Assembly (NCBI GenBank): GCA_951804985.1
Contig: OX638135.1
Span: 34,443,116 to 34,507,115 of the forward strand
From: Dryomyza anilis
Taxonomy: Eukaryota > Arthropoda > Insecta > Diptera > Dryomyzidae
Direction: 5' to 3'
DNA: 64,000 nt
Positions 45,435 to 57,392 of this stretch are shown piece after piece (the stretch's first letter is position 1; each line of letters starts with the position of its first letter). The notes under the pieces were generated by a model. It was not told the origin of the DNA. It did no database searches and worked only from the letters and a program-made list of their open reading frames with translations. Made by a program: the position numbers and the translations under genes.

Positions 45435-45898
45435 TGTGCTAAGCGCACTAAGCAACCTGTTAGAAAGAAACGGAAGATTATTCAGAGCACTGAGGCAGTG
45501 TGCGAGAAAGAGATGGAAGCGCTTTAAAACACAAGAGTCCAAATGAGATGCCAATAGCATACGTCATTCACGAAACGAGTAGAAGGTTCTCGAAATAAGT
45601 CGAAACTTGTTGAAACGTGTCGAACTGATGCATGCAGTATATAAGGGCGCCGAATCTGAGGCACAGCACTTCAGTAGAGATTGGAAAGTGGATAATTGCA
45701 TCTCATGTAAGAACTATGTAAAGTTACATAGTTCTTACACGGAGTTGTTAGAATTTGTTATTAGAATTTGTTATTAGTAAAGTTGTTTATAAAAGTGAAT
45801 TAATAAAGTTAATTGTTATAATTTAAACCAAACATAAGAGTGTTTTTGTTTTGCACACAATCCAGAGATACGAACTGGTGGAACAGTTTTCCGTAGAC
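45435..45898 (+). repeat. 5' LTR of element B
   Basis: From TGTGCTAAGCGCACTAAG to about TTTTCCGTAGA. It aligns with 57,393-57,880 through GAGGCAGTGTGCGAGAAAG, CGAACTGATGCATGCAGT and ATTTGTTATTAGTAAAGTTG. The first ~80 bp present in the 3' LTR (TGTTACAAAAAGATATAATT...) are missing. The exact 3' boundary is uncertain and I could not identify a primer binding site with confidence. Confidence 0.75.
45638..45680 (+). promoter_or_regulatory. LTR promoter: TATA box and initiator
   Basis: TATATAAG at 45,638-45,645 is followed 35 bp later by TTCAGTAG, matching the arthropod initiator TCAGT (A at 45,673). The 3' LTR keeps the same pair with the same spacing (57,637-57,644 and A at 57,672), even though much of the LTR has diverged. 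Confidence 0.7.
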
Positions 45899-45943
45899 TG
45901 AATTTTCGTAATATTTGTGTCATAAGTGGGATTGTGATACAAA

Positions 45944-47223
45944 ATGGTTAAATGGGAACAACTTAAAATCGACCAGCTAAAGAAGGAGCTGGCGAGTTGT
46001 GATCTTCCAACTGCTGGTCCGAAAGTGCAGAAGCGTTTAATGGAGGAATAGGACGTCCAAGGCATTGATCTCGTGGAGCATGAGTTCGAAGTAGAAGCTG
46101 CAGCACCATCGTCGAAAAATCTGGATACTGAGCAAAAAATACAGTCCCAAAGGTTTGATTTGACCCAGTTGCTCAGAGCCATACCACAACAATTTCTAGA
46201 AAATTCAAATCAGCTCAAAGCAGAACATCAAGAAAATTCTAAACAGTTTCAAGAAAATTATATAGAAAACATAATAGAACAGATACTTCAACAAAATTTA
46301 AACAAAATTGAACAGTAACTTCAGGAAAATTCGGAACAGCTTCAAGAATATTCAAAGCCGCTTCTGGAAGTTTCTAATACACAACATAGCAAAGTAAAAG
46401 ATCTTTAGGAGTATGTAAGTGACTTGGAAGTTAGCGTTGATGATAAATTTAATGGTATCGACCAGAAGCTGCAGAAAATGCAAAAATATTTCGAATTGTT
46501 GCAGATAAATGGTCCCTTACAGCATGTTGTCAGTGGTACGAGGATAAAATCACAGATTTACGATGGAACGACAGCGTTCAACATCTTCAAGCTGCAATTT
46601 GAGACCACGAATGTAAGTAATCCATGGAACAATGAGGACAGCGTAGCCGCACTTATCGTGGCGCTAAAAAGAGGCGCAGCCGAAGCGTTGCAGACTGTTC
46701 CAGTGATCGAAACAGTTATTCAGTGGTTTTGGGTACATTGCAGCGCAAATATGGCAGTTATCCCATGAAGCAGATCTACAGGATGGAACTAAAGGCCCGA
46801 ATGCAACGAAATGAGGAAACATTGCAGGCGTATGCAGCAGACGTCGAGAGGCTTGCACATTTGTCGTATGCAGATTCAACGAGTGATTTCATAGAAAAGT
46901 TCAAGATCGCATACGGATCACGTTGATGGCATACGTGATCCGGAAACAAAACGTGCCACAGTTACAATGCCGAAAGTGATATTTATGGAAACTGTAACCA
47001 CAGCGTTAATGCAGCGTTAATGTGCCGCCCAGCGCCAAAGGTCCGTAAACTAGATGTGGAGAATGAAGACCTACTTCAAGAAATTTGCCAAGCAATAAAA
47101 AGTGGAGCTAAATCAGATTACACGGCTGCCAACCGAGACACCCAATTTAAAGGTAAATGCTACACCTGTAATACATATGGGCACATCGCACGTGATTGTC
47201 GTAAAAATGCAAGCGCTCAATGA
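45944..47223 (+). pseudogene. gag of element B, with CCHC zinc knuckle
   Basis: Starts MVKWEQLKIDQLKKELASC, a SAP-like segment, then a coiled-coil-like glutamine/asparagine-rich part. In-frame stops occur near 46,049, 46,317 and 46,407. The capsid-like block FNIFKLQFETTNVSNPW and ALIVALKRGAAEALQT ends in a frameshift near 46,725. It continues in frame 1 with GTLQRKYGSYPMKQIYRMEL and RMQRNEETLQAYAADVERLA. The CYTCNTYGHIARDC zinc knuckle is intact near 47,158-47,199. Typical order for a Ty3/gypsy Gag, but not translatable. Confidence 0.85.
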
Positions 47224-47399
47224 ATCCATCTGCAGATGAACCTAGACATGAAGAAAGACAGGATCATGTCCAAAATAACGTAATTTTAATCAATCTTTAA
47301 ACTAAAACGAGTCAGTTCTGCGATCTGACTCCCATAACCGATTGCCCCAGAATCTTCATTTCACAAATCGCTCGAAAGCCAAATAGCTTAACTGTCAAA

Positions 47400-47696
47400 G
47401 GACTCATTGATTGCACAATGGTAACATTGGATACGGAAGCTTCACACTCAATAATAAGAAGTAACCGTGTTAAAGTAGAGCCGCTTATAGGAATAATATT
47501 GCAAACAGATACAGGTGAAGAGACCCCTTTCAGAGGAAAGATTACCAAGAAAATCACGATTAGTACTACGACAGTTGAGCATGATTATATAGTGGCGGAA
47601 ATAGTAGATGAAATAATTATTGCCAATGACTTCATGATAAGGAATGGTTTCATTATAGATTTAACAAGAAAAATTTTGGGCAGTAGAAATGAGTAA
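47400..47696 (+). pseudogene. retropepsin-like protease of element B
   Basis: MVTLDTEASHSIIRSN has the place of the catalytic D-T/S-G-A motif, but reads DTEA, so the glycine is lost. Further on come TGEETPFRGKITKKITI and IVAEIVDEIIIANDFMI, corresponding to the flap and the second conserved hydrophobic-G/N-D region. It follows gag directly and precedes the interrupted pol. Confidence 0.78.
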
Positions 47697-48149
47697 AAGG
47701 GAGTAGAATTGAAGATATTGCAATATATAGTAGATTTGATGTAAAAGGAGTTGACAATTAAATTTAGGAGTAAATAGGGAGTAGAAATATGCATTAGTGT
47801 ATTAGAATTCAAATAAATTAATAGATATGTTAATTTTTAATATTTTTATGCATTCCTGATTTTATTGATTTTATATAATGCTGATGTGTATAGAGTGGTC
47901 TATTCTAGAGTTGTGGTGTTTCTGGAACACCCAATGAAATACATGGTGTTTTCAAAAATGAATTTATAAAAGTTGATACGAACGTATATTTAATTACAAC
48001 TTCTACAATTTAAAGGCCATGGATGAAAGATAATTGATCATAGTTATTAGGAAAATTATAACATTGACAATTCATTTGGGGCGCAAGAAATTGTTCTCAT
48101 CAAATTAAAAAATGTAATCAATTTTAGCAAAGGGAGTAGATTTCAAGGG
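47697..48149. mobile_element. gag-pol spacer of B with an inserted family J fragment
   Basis: From 47,895 to about 48,125 the sequence (GAGTGGTCTATTCTAGAG, GGAACACCCAATGAAATACA, GATAATTGATCATAGTT) matches family J at 42,985-43,290. On both sides lies AGGGAGTAGA-containing sequence (47,700, 47,787, 48,131), which looks like the same stretch of element B before and after. Confidence 0.6.
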
Positions 48150-48610
48150 TGACGCTTCACGTTGGCAACAATGATAATAATTTGGCAAAGCACTAAGCTT
48201 TGCTTAGACCACACCTCTTTCAAGTTAGCTTTCACAGTTAACAAAAGCTTGCGATAATTCTGCAAAGCGCTAAAGCCTTACTTAGACCACACCTCTTGCA
48301 ATATAATTTATTATTGCATGATTAGGGGGCTATGAAATAAGCAGAGCAGCGTTTGCCAACAATTCAGATATTTCGCAATTGGTGTCAGCCAAAAACTGCA
48401 AGTCGGACTTTCTTCAAAAGTCACGTACACCAAAATTGAGTGAAAGTGAAAATTCACTTTATCACATTATATAATTTAAGAAAAGCTTGCAACGAAGGTA
48501 TTATTAAGACCTTTTGTTGCAATTTAATAGATAGTAGATAGTGTTTTTTCAACTCAAATATTAAAAAGTGCTTAATTAATTAAAATCTGGAAAACAATAC
48601 ATCTAAAATG
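48150..48610 (+). repeat. 5' LTR of element C, probably 5'-truncated
   Basis: Starts in common with the other LTR at ACGCTTCACGTTGGCAAC and ends ATGTACAACA. It shares GAGCAGCGTTTGCCAACAAT, GTCAGCCAAAAACTGCAA and AATTCACT with 54,650-55,080. It has an internal direct repeat (CAAAGC-CTAAG-CTT-CTTAGACCACACCTC) not duplicated in the 3' LTR. Confidence 0.78.
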
Positions 48611-48611
48611 T

Positions 48612-48633
48612 ACAACATTTGGCGCAGCCGGTA
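48612..48633 (+). promoter_or_regulatory. primer binding site, tRNA-Ser-like
   Basis: TGGCGCAGCCGGTACGTCGG follows the LTR end ACAACA by two bases. TGGCGCAG(T/C)CGG is the complement of the acceptor end of insect tRNA-Ser and is the site used by 17.6/297-type elements. Confidence 0.65.
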
Positions 48634-48693
48634 CGTCGGTACCAACCTCTCAAGGACCGAGTGTGGAAAGAAGGAAAAAGGACGTAACCAAAA

Positions 48694-48795
48694 TGGTAAG
48701 TTATTAAAATTTTAATTATTTGTTTATTAATTTTATTTAAAAGAGTTTTGAAAACTAGATTTAATTATATTTTGTTTTTTTTTTGTTATAGAGAT
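48694..48795 (+). other. possible 5'-leader intron of element C
   Basis: ATGGTAAGTT at 48,694 is a strong consensus donor. A pyrimidine tract TTTTTTTTTTGTTATAG ending near 48,791 is a plausible acceptor. About 95 bp of AT-rich sequence lies between. It could splice the leader before gag, but branch point and use are not demonstrable from sequence. Confidence 0.3.
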
Positions 48796-49093
48796 AGGGA
48801 GAGTTTTTTAAAGTTATGAATAAAAAATGTTTAAACATTCTAAATAATTTAATAATATAATAAGAAAAATAAAATTATTTTTATTTTTCCAATGTTGTAG
48901 AAAACAGATTTGAAAAAAAAAATACTTCAATATAAATTTGGAAAAAAAAATCTAGTTTATAGTTATACTTCATGAATGCCAAAATTGATTTTGTTGTTGT
49001 TTGGGTAACATTTTTGTTTCATTAAAATTTTCAATTACAACTTGATGTAATTTATTTTTTTTAATTAAGTTTTAAATTGATTGAAAATATTTA

Positions 49094-50190
49094 ATGGCAG
49101 ATGATAATGAATTAAATGCGTATATTCAAAAGCAATCTAGCGAATTGGACAGATTTGTTGAAAAATTATGATCGCAATTTGTACCAAGAATACTAAATAA
49201 AGATACTACAGCATTATTAAAACACCATATATCTAGAATTCTACATTTATCTAAATTAGAGGAGGCAGATAAAATAGTAGAAGTGTTAATAAATTTCCAT
49301 AATTTAAAAATTAAATCGGTTTTAGCAGAAATTGGTGAATTAGAAAGATTAGTTGACGTGTTGAGAAAACGTTTAAACGATTATTGTTTAAAACGTACAG
49401 CAGAGTTAGAAGAAACAGCTAAAATAGAAGAGGAAAACATAAAATTAAGAAATTTATTGAAAGAAAAGAATATTTCTGAGGAATCAATAAATATTTCTGT
49501 CAGACGCCAGGCAAGGGAGGAGTACGCGACGTTGGAAGCGAACAACAAAATACAGGAGTTGAACGCGCGTATTAGATATTTGAACGAGGAGGTTAAGACA
49601 GCGCACGAGACATCCTTATACCACAAGGATACCATAGAAAGTGACGACATCACAACACAGGGCAACATGGGATTAGGCGAAGTCGCTAATATTGCACTTG
49701 GTGCAGAAAGGACGGACATGTTATTATGAATTGTCATGCCAAACGCACATATGATGCATGGTACAATAATAGCACTCCGCAGGGAAACTACCAGGGGCCC
49801 AGTCAAGGCCACTAAACTGGGGACCCTTAGCAAATAGTGTAGTAAGTCCAGTAGTTGTAGAAGTTCCAAAGAGAACACTACAACAAAATAAAACAGCGAA
49901 TATTATTAACGCAGAAAATGAAGAACTAAAAGTAAAAATACAGATTAATGAAGATAGAAATCTTCCAACAAAAACATATAATGAACCATATCATAATAAT
50001 ACAACTTGACGCGAATAATGAACAGAATATAGGAATTAAGGAAATTAAAAATAAACAAATTATAAAGAAAGCAAATAAAGTAAAGAAAGTAAAACCAATT
50101 GAATCGGAAGTTAAAAATATCAAAATCAAGAATAATAAAATCAAAAGTCAATCAAATAAAAAGAAAGTTGCCCTGAAAATTTGGGAATTG
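49094..50190 (+). pseudogene. gag of element C, interrupted
   Basis: ATG at 49,094 (MADDNELNAYIQKQSSELDR), then a TGA at 49,169. The frame continues to 49,729 with heptad-like LEELEERVDVLRKR-type spacing, that is GELERLVDVLRKRL and KIEEENIKLRNLLKEKN, so a coiled coil is likely. After a stop the reading continues brokenly through 49,740-49,930 and an extremely lysine/isoleucine-rich frame at 49,948-50,193. No zinc knuckle found, as in Gags of the 17.6/297 group. Confidence 0.65.
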
Positions 50191-50502
50191 TAGATCAAAC
50201 GTCTGGTAAGACTGTGGATACATTCCATACAGGGGCGAGTATAATTTGCAATGAAGTATTTCAATATTTCTATTAGCGCTATGTGCGTTTTATCGTCAGA
50301 AATGTATAATAAATTCACGATTTTTAAAATTAAATTGTCTTCAATTGCTAATAATTTTAAGAGTAAATTTATGTCGAGAAAATGAAATTAGCTTCACAAT
50401 TAGGCATGTATCGTAAAATATTTAACCGGAATGATGGAGAGTGTTTCAAGATATCCGAGAAGAGTGATGTGTTCATTGCGAGGCAGCAAAAAATGAAAAC
50501 TT

Positions 50503-50600
50503 TCTCTGTTAGTGGATTCTGGTGCTGAGGCCAGCCTGATTAAAGAAAATAGGATGGCTCATTTGCTGAATTTTATTAAATATTCAGAAAGATCTGAGTG
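50503..50600 (+). pseudogene. protease remnant of element C
   Basis: LLVDSGAEASLIKEN is the retropepsin active-site segment (D-S-G-A). The rest of the domain is shifted and shortened before RT begins near 50,640. Confidence 0.7.
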
Positions 50601-50639
50601 GTGCTATTGGTGGATGCGTTCTACAATAAACACAATAAA

Positions 50640-52045
50640 CTCGGTTAATATAAAAAATATTATAGATTATTAGGGATTGTAAAGATCGATGAATCATTAA
50701 ATAAAGAAGAAGTTGCATCTTTGCAAAATATTTGTTTGTCATATCATGACGTTTTTCATTTGGAAGGGGATGAATTAACATTCACTCCGATATTAAAACA
50801 TGAAATATCCAAACAATGGAATTAGCCACCAATAAATCAGAAACAGTATAAACTTCCTCATATGCATAGAAATGAGATTAATAGACAAGTATCAAAGATG
50901 TTAGACGATGGAATTATTTCACCAAGCATGTCGCCTTGGAATTCCCCATTATATTGGTACCTATGAATGGCGATAAAGATGGCAATAAGAAATGGAGATT
51001 AGTTATAGATTTCCGAAAATTAAATGACGTCACCATCAAACAGGTGTTTCCTATACCACGAATAGATGAAATTTTAGACTAGCTAGGTCATAGACGGTAT
51101 TTTTCAACACTAGATTTAGCAAGTGGTTACCATCAGGTTCTAGTTGAAGATAGTGACAAAGAATAAACAGCTTTCAGTACAGTTCTTGGTCATTTAAAAT
51201 TTAACAGAATGCCATTCGGTTTAAAGGGGGCACCTGCCACTTTTCATAGGAAAATGAACCACATTCTAACAGGTTTACAGGGTATTGACTGTTTTGTTTA
51301 TTTAGATGATAGTGGTTTATGGAAATAATTTAGCACAACACGAGCATAGGCTATGCAAGGTTTTGCAAAAGCTGAGAGAACATAATTTGAAATTAAATAC
51401 AGAAAAATGTCAGTTTTTGCGAGGCGAGGTTATATATTTAGGACATAAGTGTTAAAAATATTCCAGTTCCAGTTCCGAGAAATAGGAAGGAAGTTCAAGC
51501 ATTTTTAGGATTAATTAATTATTACAGAAAATTTATAGGAGGTATAGCGAAATTGTCATTACCAATAAACTGTTTGCTAAAAAAAGATGCTAAGTTCATA
51601 TGGAACGACAATTGTCAGAATTCGTTTTTAAAACTTAAGGAGGCATACTAGCGTATCCGGGTTTTATCGAACCCTTTTTGCTCACGACAGACGCCAGCAA
51701 CGAAGCAATTGGCGCGGTTCTTTCGCAAGGTGACGTTGGAAGCGACCGTTCGATAGCGTTTGCCAGTAGGTCTACTATTATAGAAAAAGAATTTTTGGCA
51801 ATTGTATGGGCAACAAAAAATTTTAGGGCATATCTTTTGGGAAGACCATTTCAAATTTATACAGATCATCAGCCCCTAAAGGGTATAGAAAACTTAAAAC
51901 GCGCAAGACATCACGTCTTGCGCGTTTCCGACACAAATTATCGGAATATGATTTCGAAATTCATTACAAACCGGGAAAAAGTAATTTAAACGCGGATGCG
52001 CTTAGCCGCATACCGAATAATACTGAAAAAGTAGTTGTTGTATAA
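50640..52045 (+). pseudogene. reverse transcriptase and RNase H of element C
   Basis: In order: LNKEEVASLQNICLSYHDVF, MLDDGIISPSMSPWNSPL, a frameshift near 50,950, [48 protein letters not shown] and FVYLDD at about 51,296-51,310. Then the connection segment (QAFLGLINYYRKFIGG) and RNase H (LLTTDASNEAIGAVLSQGD, EKEFLAIVWATKNFRAYLLG, YTDHQPLKG). Stops at about 50,823, 51,080 and 51,164 and several shifts break it. A perfect 13-bp hairpin at 51,897-51,927 coincides with a frame change. Confidence 0.85.
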
Positions 52046-53113
52046 ACACGTTTGAAAAGCATGAAAAGAGATAATGAAGCCAATAAAAAACAGTCAGAAT
52101 GCGATCCTGACGATTTTATAACAAAGGAAAATGACAATATAATAATTCTAACTGAACCTCGGGACATAGAGACGGTAATTAAGGATTTTCACGATTCACC
52201 GTTAGGTGGTCACCAAGGTGACGTAAAAAATGTTTAAGAATTCGACAACAGTACCGATGGAAGGGTATGCAGAAGCAAATAAAGGATTATGTGAAAAATT
52301 GAGTTAAAAAAAAAAGAGTTCAAGGCTGACGAAGATGCCAATGGTTCTAACTGATACGCCAGTCAGACACTTTGACAAAGTGTACATGGTTTCAGGCAGA
52401 ATAATACATCTTAACGTTTCAGGACGATTATTCTAAATTTATGCGCTGTGTGGCTATACCCGATGCGGAAGCCAACATCGAATTTCGTTTCCAAACTATT
52501 TTCGGATACATGTAAATTATTAGGAATTAAAAAATTACATATAACACCCTACCATCCACAGGCTAATGGGTCATTGGAACGAAGTCATCGTCCATTAGCT
52601 GAATATTTACGTAGTTTTGCTAAAGGGGGTTGGTCAAACTGGGACCAATGGTTAAAGTCTGCAATGCATGTTCATAATAACACGGTGCATACGTCGATGG
52701 GTCAAACACCATTCCGTACGTTGTACAGGTTTGTTTTCGACATGCCTACGAATTTAAAGCGTAAATGTTCACCTTTATATAACGCAGTAGACTACAAAAA
52801 GGTACTAAAGTACCAAATACAGCGATCACACGAGATCGTCAGGAAAAATAAATGTCGTGCCAAGGAGGTGTCGAAAAAACAATACGACAAGAACCTCAAT
52901 CCAATACAGTTCAAACCACACGAAATGGTTTTAATAAAAAGCCAAACTAGAAAGAATAAGTTCTCTGCATTTTGGAAGGGACCCTACGTGGTCGTAGAGG
53001 GAAGTGGGCCAGTGACCACGACGATATTGATCAAAAACAAAGATAAGAAAATTCACAATAATTTGTTAAAGGTATATGCCGTTAAAACTAAAAATATTAT
53101 AATATTACCCTAG
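52046..53113 (+). pseudogene. integrase of element C, C-terminal 221 codons open
   Basis: The zinc-binding start is visible as HDSPLGGHQGDVKNV; the middle is shifted and stop-ridden between 52,237 and 52,448. The open frame 52,448-53,113 carries the end of the catalytic core (ITPYHPQANGSLERSHRPLA, with the catalytic Glu) and the C-terminal domain (KPHEMVLIKSQTRKNKFSAF, then WKGPYVVV). Only the first two catalytic aspartates fall in damaged sequence. Confidence 0.83.
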
Positions 53114-53130
53114 TTGGAACCCATAAAAGT

Positions 53131-53224
53131 AACCAGTTGGGAAGGTTAGATCACATGGGAAATTTTAAAGTAGATGTTCTTATGATAGTTAGGATTATCA
53201 AAATTATAGTCGGTCTAAGCCGAC
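53131..53224 (+). mobile_element. mini-me 5' fragment (94 bp)
   Basis: AACCAGTTGGGAAGGTTAGA to GTCGGTCTAAGCCGAC, ending inside the first hairpin stem of the element. It is directly downstream of the element C integrase stop. Truncation at the stem suggests a break during transposition or later deletion. Confidence 0.85.
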
Positions 53225-54493
53225 ACTAAAATTATATTAATTTTACAGAAGTTAGTACCATACCACACTTTTGAAATAATTAAAACAAAATTAAAACTAT
53301 TGTTAGTAAAAGATTCATGTAAATTTAAAATATGCGAGTGCACAAAAACTGTTATTTAGAGTGACCAACAGCGGTGGATACTGACGCAGAAGACGTATAG
53401 ATGATCGTTGGGGTCTTGGGACTTTAATGGGGACATGTGGAAGGAGCTCTTGGTGTTATCAACAAGGAGAAGTAGTAAAGCAGAGCCCCAGCAGATTCGA
53501 ATAAAGAAAAACGAAGAAACGAAGCAGAGTGGCAGCATATTGGAAAACGAAGCAGGACACACTAAACGCAAACTTGTTGTTATACCAAATGGGTTGTAAT
53601 GATTGAATTTTTACAATTGCCACAAATACAAGATGCAAATAACAAGATGCAAAATGGACCTTAAAAAATGCCACAATTGCCAGATACTAGATGCAAAATG
53701 GACCTTGAAAAATGTATAATAAAAAAAAAGAGAAATCGCATTATTATGTCTTCTATCTTACATAAATAAGAAACAATGCAATATCGAACCACGAGGTTTT
53801 CTGATATCAACAATTCGGAAATCTAAAATATCTTATATAATGCGACATGAGCATCAAGATGATTCAAAAATTTGTTTGACAAGATCGAACAGAAAAAAAA
53901 ACACTCATCTCAAACATATCGACAACCAAGTCAACGGGACAAAACTCTCCTGAACGATTTAGAGTCCAGAGTATTATCATGACGACACCCATTGGAGATA
54001 GCACCGTTTACGAATTCCACAAGAACCATCGAAGCTTAACAGACCCAACACACCACATACAACGAACCATTGAAGATGAACAAGGCAAGTCCGTCCCAGC
54101 ACAAGAGGAGAAATCGGATCCAACAGTAGGGCATATAAAAGTCACTCATGTAATTTTTTTACACCTCTCCAAACCAAAAAAAAAACACACGCACAAAAAA
54201 AAAAAAACACAAAAAAAAAATAACAAAAAAAACATATCATTATTATTATTGGCACACATTCAAATATTCAAAAATATTTTTATAGATAACTTGAGAAAAA
54301 ATAAACATATTATAATTGTTAAAATAACTTATTATCATTATTTTAAAATATACATTTTATCGTTATTATTTTTAATATTAATTCTAAGAAAACATCATTT
54401 CTATATATTCAAAAATATTCCTAAGATATCTAGTAAAAAATTATTATTATTCTTAATATTAATAATACATTTTTTTCCATAAGTGCGAAGAAA
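53225..54493. other. 3' internal region of element C, no recognised gene
   Basis: Two frames (53,408-53,599 and 53,979-54,482) are partly polar and partly poly-Lys/Ile-rich AT translation. I see no signal peptide, furin-type site or fusion peptide, so I do not call an env. AAGTGCGAAGAAA just before 54,494 could be the polypurine tract. Confidence 0.45.
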
Positions 54494-55080
54494 TGTTGTG
54501 AATTAGTTCACACATTTTTCTTTTCTTTATGGTTCTTCAGTATTCATTCAGTTTTGGATGTTGCTGTACACATGTTCAGCGCATCATGTTTTTCATATCA
54601 TGTTGAACTCATGTTGTACAGCAACATGTTCATCGCATTGTCCCAACGCTTCACGTTGGCAACAATGATAATAATTTGGCAAAAGCGCTAAAGCTTTACT
54701 TAGACCACACCTCTTGCATTATAATTTATCATTGCATGATTAGTGGGCTATTTTAAAATAAGCAGAGCAGCGTTTGCCAACAATTCTGATATTTCGCCAT
54801 TGGTGTCAGCCAAAAACTGCAAATCGGACTTTCTTCAAAAGTTACGTACACCAAAATTGAGTGAAAGTGAAAATTCACTAGTACATTATGAAATTATAAT
54901 TTAAGAAACCAAGCAACGAAGGTATTGTTTAAGACCTTTCGTTGCAATTTAAAAGATAGTAGTTTAACCAACCTCAAGTGGAGGTAGTAAAATAATAAAA
55001 GTGTTTTTTCAACTCAAATATTAAAAAGTGTTTAATTAATTAAAATCTGGAAAACAATACATGTAAAATATACAACACAA
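54494..55080 (+). repeat. 3' LTR of element C
   Basis: Homology with the 5' LTR is certain from 54,649 to 55,080 (ending ATATACAACA). The true start is probably upstream: TGTTGTGAATTAG at 54,494 after a purine tract, or TGTTGCTGTACA near 54,558. The latter begins an inverted pair with TGTACAGCAACAT at about 54,615-54,627. Confidence 0.72.
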
Positions 55081-55082
55081 GT

Positions 55083-57390
55083 TATTGCTCATAAAAATAG
55101 AAAAATAAAACCTAAATCGAAGGCAGTTGTATGGGCGAAATTAAATGGAGATTGTGAGATAAGCAAGTTGCAGCAAACGAAGAGCTGTATAAAAGTAACA
55201 TAGTTGTAGAAAGAACACTTGTTCAGGCGAATAAAGACAGAATTGTACCTATAAAAGTTCTCAATCTGGAATACTCATCAAAATAATTAAAAAGGGAACA
55301 GTGATGGGCCAATTTCAAGTGGTATCAGCGATAATAAATTGCGAGGCAAATCAATCAAAGGACTATGTTACGCCGTAGATAAACAAACAATATACGCACA
55401 TGTTTATAAACGAGTGAACGAAGGATTTGGCTGCCAAGAAAAGAGTCAAGTGCTAAAGCTAATTAATAAATATTGGTGAATATTTGCTGAAAAGGGCCAA
55501 AAGGATGGCAGAACTGCCATTGTAAAACATCGAATAGACACTGGTGATTTCTAACCCAATTTGTCAAGCACCAAGATGGGTACACTGACAAATGGCGTAA
55601 TGGAACCATCTGAGAGTCCATGGATTTCACCAGTAGTATTGGTGAAAAAGAAGAGCGGTAGTACTCGGTTCTGTGTTGATTGCCAAAAACTTTATGATGC
55701 CACCAAAAAGATAGTTATCCACTGCCCAGAATCGATGACACCTTGGATACACTATCTAATCCTAAGTGGTTTTCCAAGTTGGACTTGCAAAGCGGTTACT
55801 GGCAAGTAGAAATCGATAAGAATGATCGAGAGAAGATCGCATTCAGTACTGGCGATGAATTATGGCAATTTTTAGTAATGCCGTTTGGACTTTGTAATGC
55901 CCCAGTCACATTCGAGCGGTTAATGGAGCATGTATTGTCTAAACTGGAAAACTTGCCTGGTATACCTTGATGACATAATTGTCATGGGCAAGGACTTTGA
56001 CGAGCATCTTAGAAATTTAGAGGAGGTATTTGCTCGGGACCAATTCTTGAGTATCCCATTCCAGGTGAAAAATTTTTACTGGACACGGATGCAAGTGGAT
56101 ACGAAATTAGCGGAGTTATCTCTCAAGTGATCAATGCCCAAGAAAAAGTGATCGCATACTAACGTAAAATCTTGTCCACTCCTGAGCGAAATTACTGTGT
56201 CACCAGGAGGGAGCTTCTTGCTGTAATCGAAAGTGTGAAAAATTTCCACAAATATCTGTACGGACAACAGTTTCACTTGAGAACCGATCACGCAGCACTG
56301 AGATGGTTACTTCAGTTCATAGATTCAGAAGGCCAAATAGCGCGTTGGATAGAGCGATTACAGAGCTACGATTTCACCATCGAACATCGTAAAGGAGGTC
56401 ATCATGGAAATGCAGACGCTCTGTCTCGACGACAGTGTAAACTTGAATGCAGACATTGTTTAAGAGCAGAAGGAAAAGAAAACATAATTGACATGTTTTA
56501 CCGATGAATGTTTTACCCGATGAAAAATGGACTCCGGAACAAATTCAAATCGATCAAAAATGTGATCCCGATCTTACAAAAATCGTGATGTTCAAGGAAC
56601 AGCAAAGAAAGCCATCATGGAAAGAGATAGCTTCGGACAGCCCAGTATCTAAGCCGTACTGGGCACAGTGGAAGAGCTTAAAACTGCAAGATGGTTGCTT
56701 ATATCGTGTATGGGAAAGTGAAGATGGCACCTCCGCTCAAAGTTTGATTATTGTTCCCAATTCAAAAATAAAAGAGATATTAGCGGAATACCATGGTGGA
56801 TCTAGTGAAGGGTATTTGGGCATGAATAAAACGGTAGAAAAAGTAAAGAAACGTTTTTATTGGGTTGGATGCCAAGAGTCAGTCGCCCATTGGATCCGTA
56901 GTAGTCCGCAATGTGTACCAGCAAAAGGACCAACAGTCAGAAGTCACGGCAAGATGCATCAGTACAACTTGGGAGCACCATTCGAGCGTATTGCCATATA
57001 TATCGCCGGGCCGTTTCCATCAGTGATGCGGGTAATAAGTATGTGCTTGTCGTCACTTCAGCAAGTGGCCTGAAGTGTATCCCATGCCAAATCAAGAAGC
57101 CATAACAGTAACGGATGCATTAGTAAACTGTGTAAGTCGTTTTGGAGTACCGTTAGAATTGCATTGAGATCAAGGAAGAAATTTTGAGTATGCCGTATTT
57201 AAAGAAGTATGCAAAGTCCTCAACATACACAAAACACGAACAGATAATTAAAAGAATTAACGATGTCGTGTATCGGATTCAGAATACTACAGGCGTTAGA
57301 CGAAAAATGAGCACATTATGAAAGGTTGGCGCCGTATAGAGAGAGAGAGGATTAACATCTGTTCGAGACGAACAGATTTAGGTGGAGGGC
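55083..57390 (+). pseudogene. pol of element B: RT, RNase H, integrase
   Basis: After the interruption: KHRIDTGD, EPSESPWISPVVLVKKKSGS, FSKLDLQSGYWQVEIDKNDR, MPFGLCNAPVTFERLMEHVL and a frameshift before YLDDIIVMGKDFDEHL near 55,965. A deletion removes the RT thumb/connection up to RNase H (LLDTDASGYEI-type, NYCVTRRELLAVIESVKNFH, RTDHAALRWL, GNADALSRRQ). Integrase has KRFYWVGCQESVAHWIRS, GAPFERIAIYIAGPFP (first Asp changed), DQGRNFE after an in-frame stop, loss of the Glu region near 57,240, and a C-terminal RINDVVYRIQN. Confidence 0.88.
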
Positions 57391-57392
57391 AT

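Larger units (their letters stand above)
48150..55080 (+). mobile_element. LTR retrotransposon C, inserted within element B
   Basis: Two related LTRs flank a tRNA-Ser-like primer site, gag, protease, RT/RNase H and integrase on the plus strand. RT and integrase resemble the 17.6/297 branch of Ty3/gypsy elements ([16 protein letters not shown]-type connection, YDFEIHYKPGKSNLNADALS). No env-like gene is recognisable downstream. The pol sequence of element B resumes just after 55,082, so C lies between B's protease and RT. Confidence 0.82.

Noticed and set aside
53979..54482. Envelope gene of element C
   Set aside because: The 167-codon frame is mostly AT-driven Lys/Ile/Leu codons and has no signal peptide, cleavage site or fusion segment that I can see.
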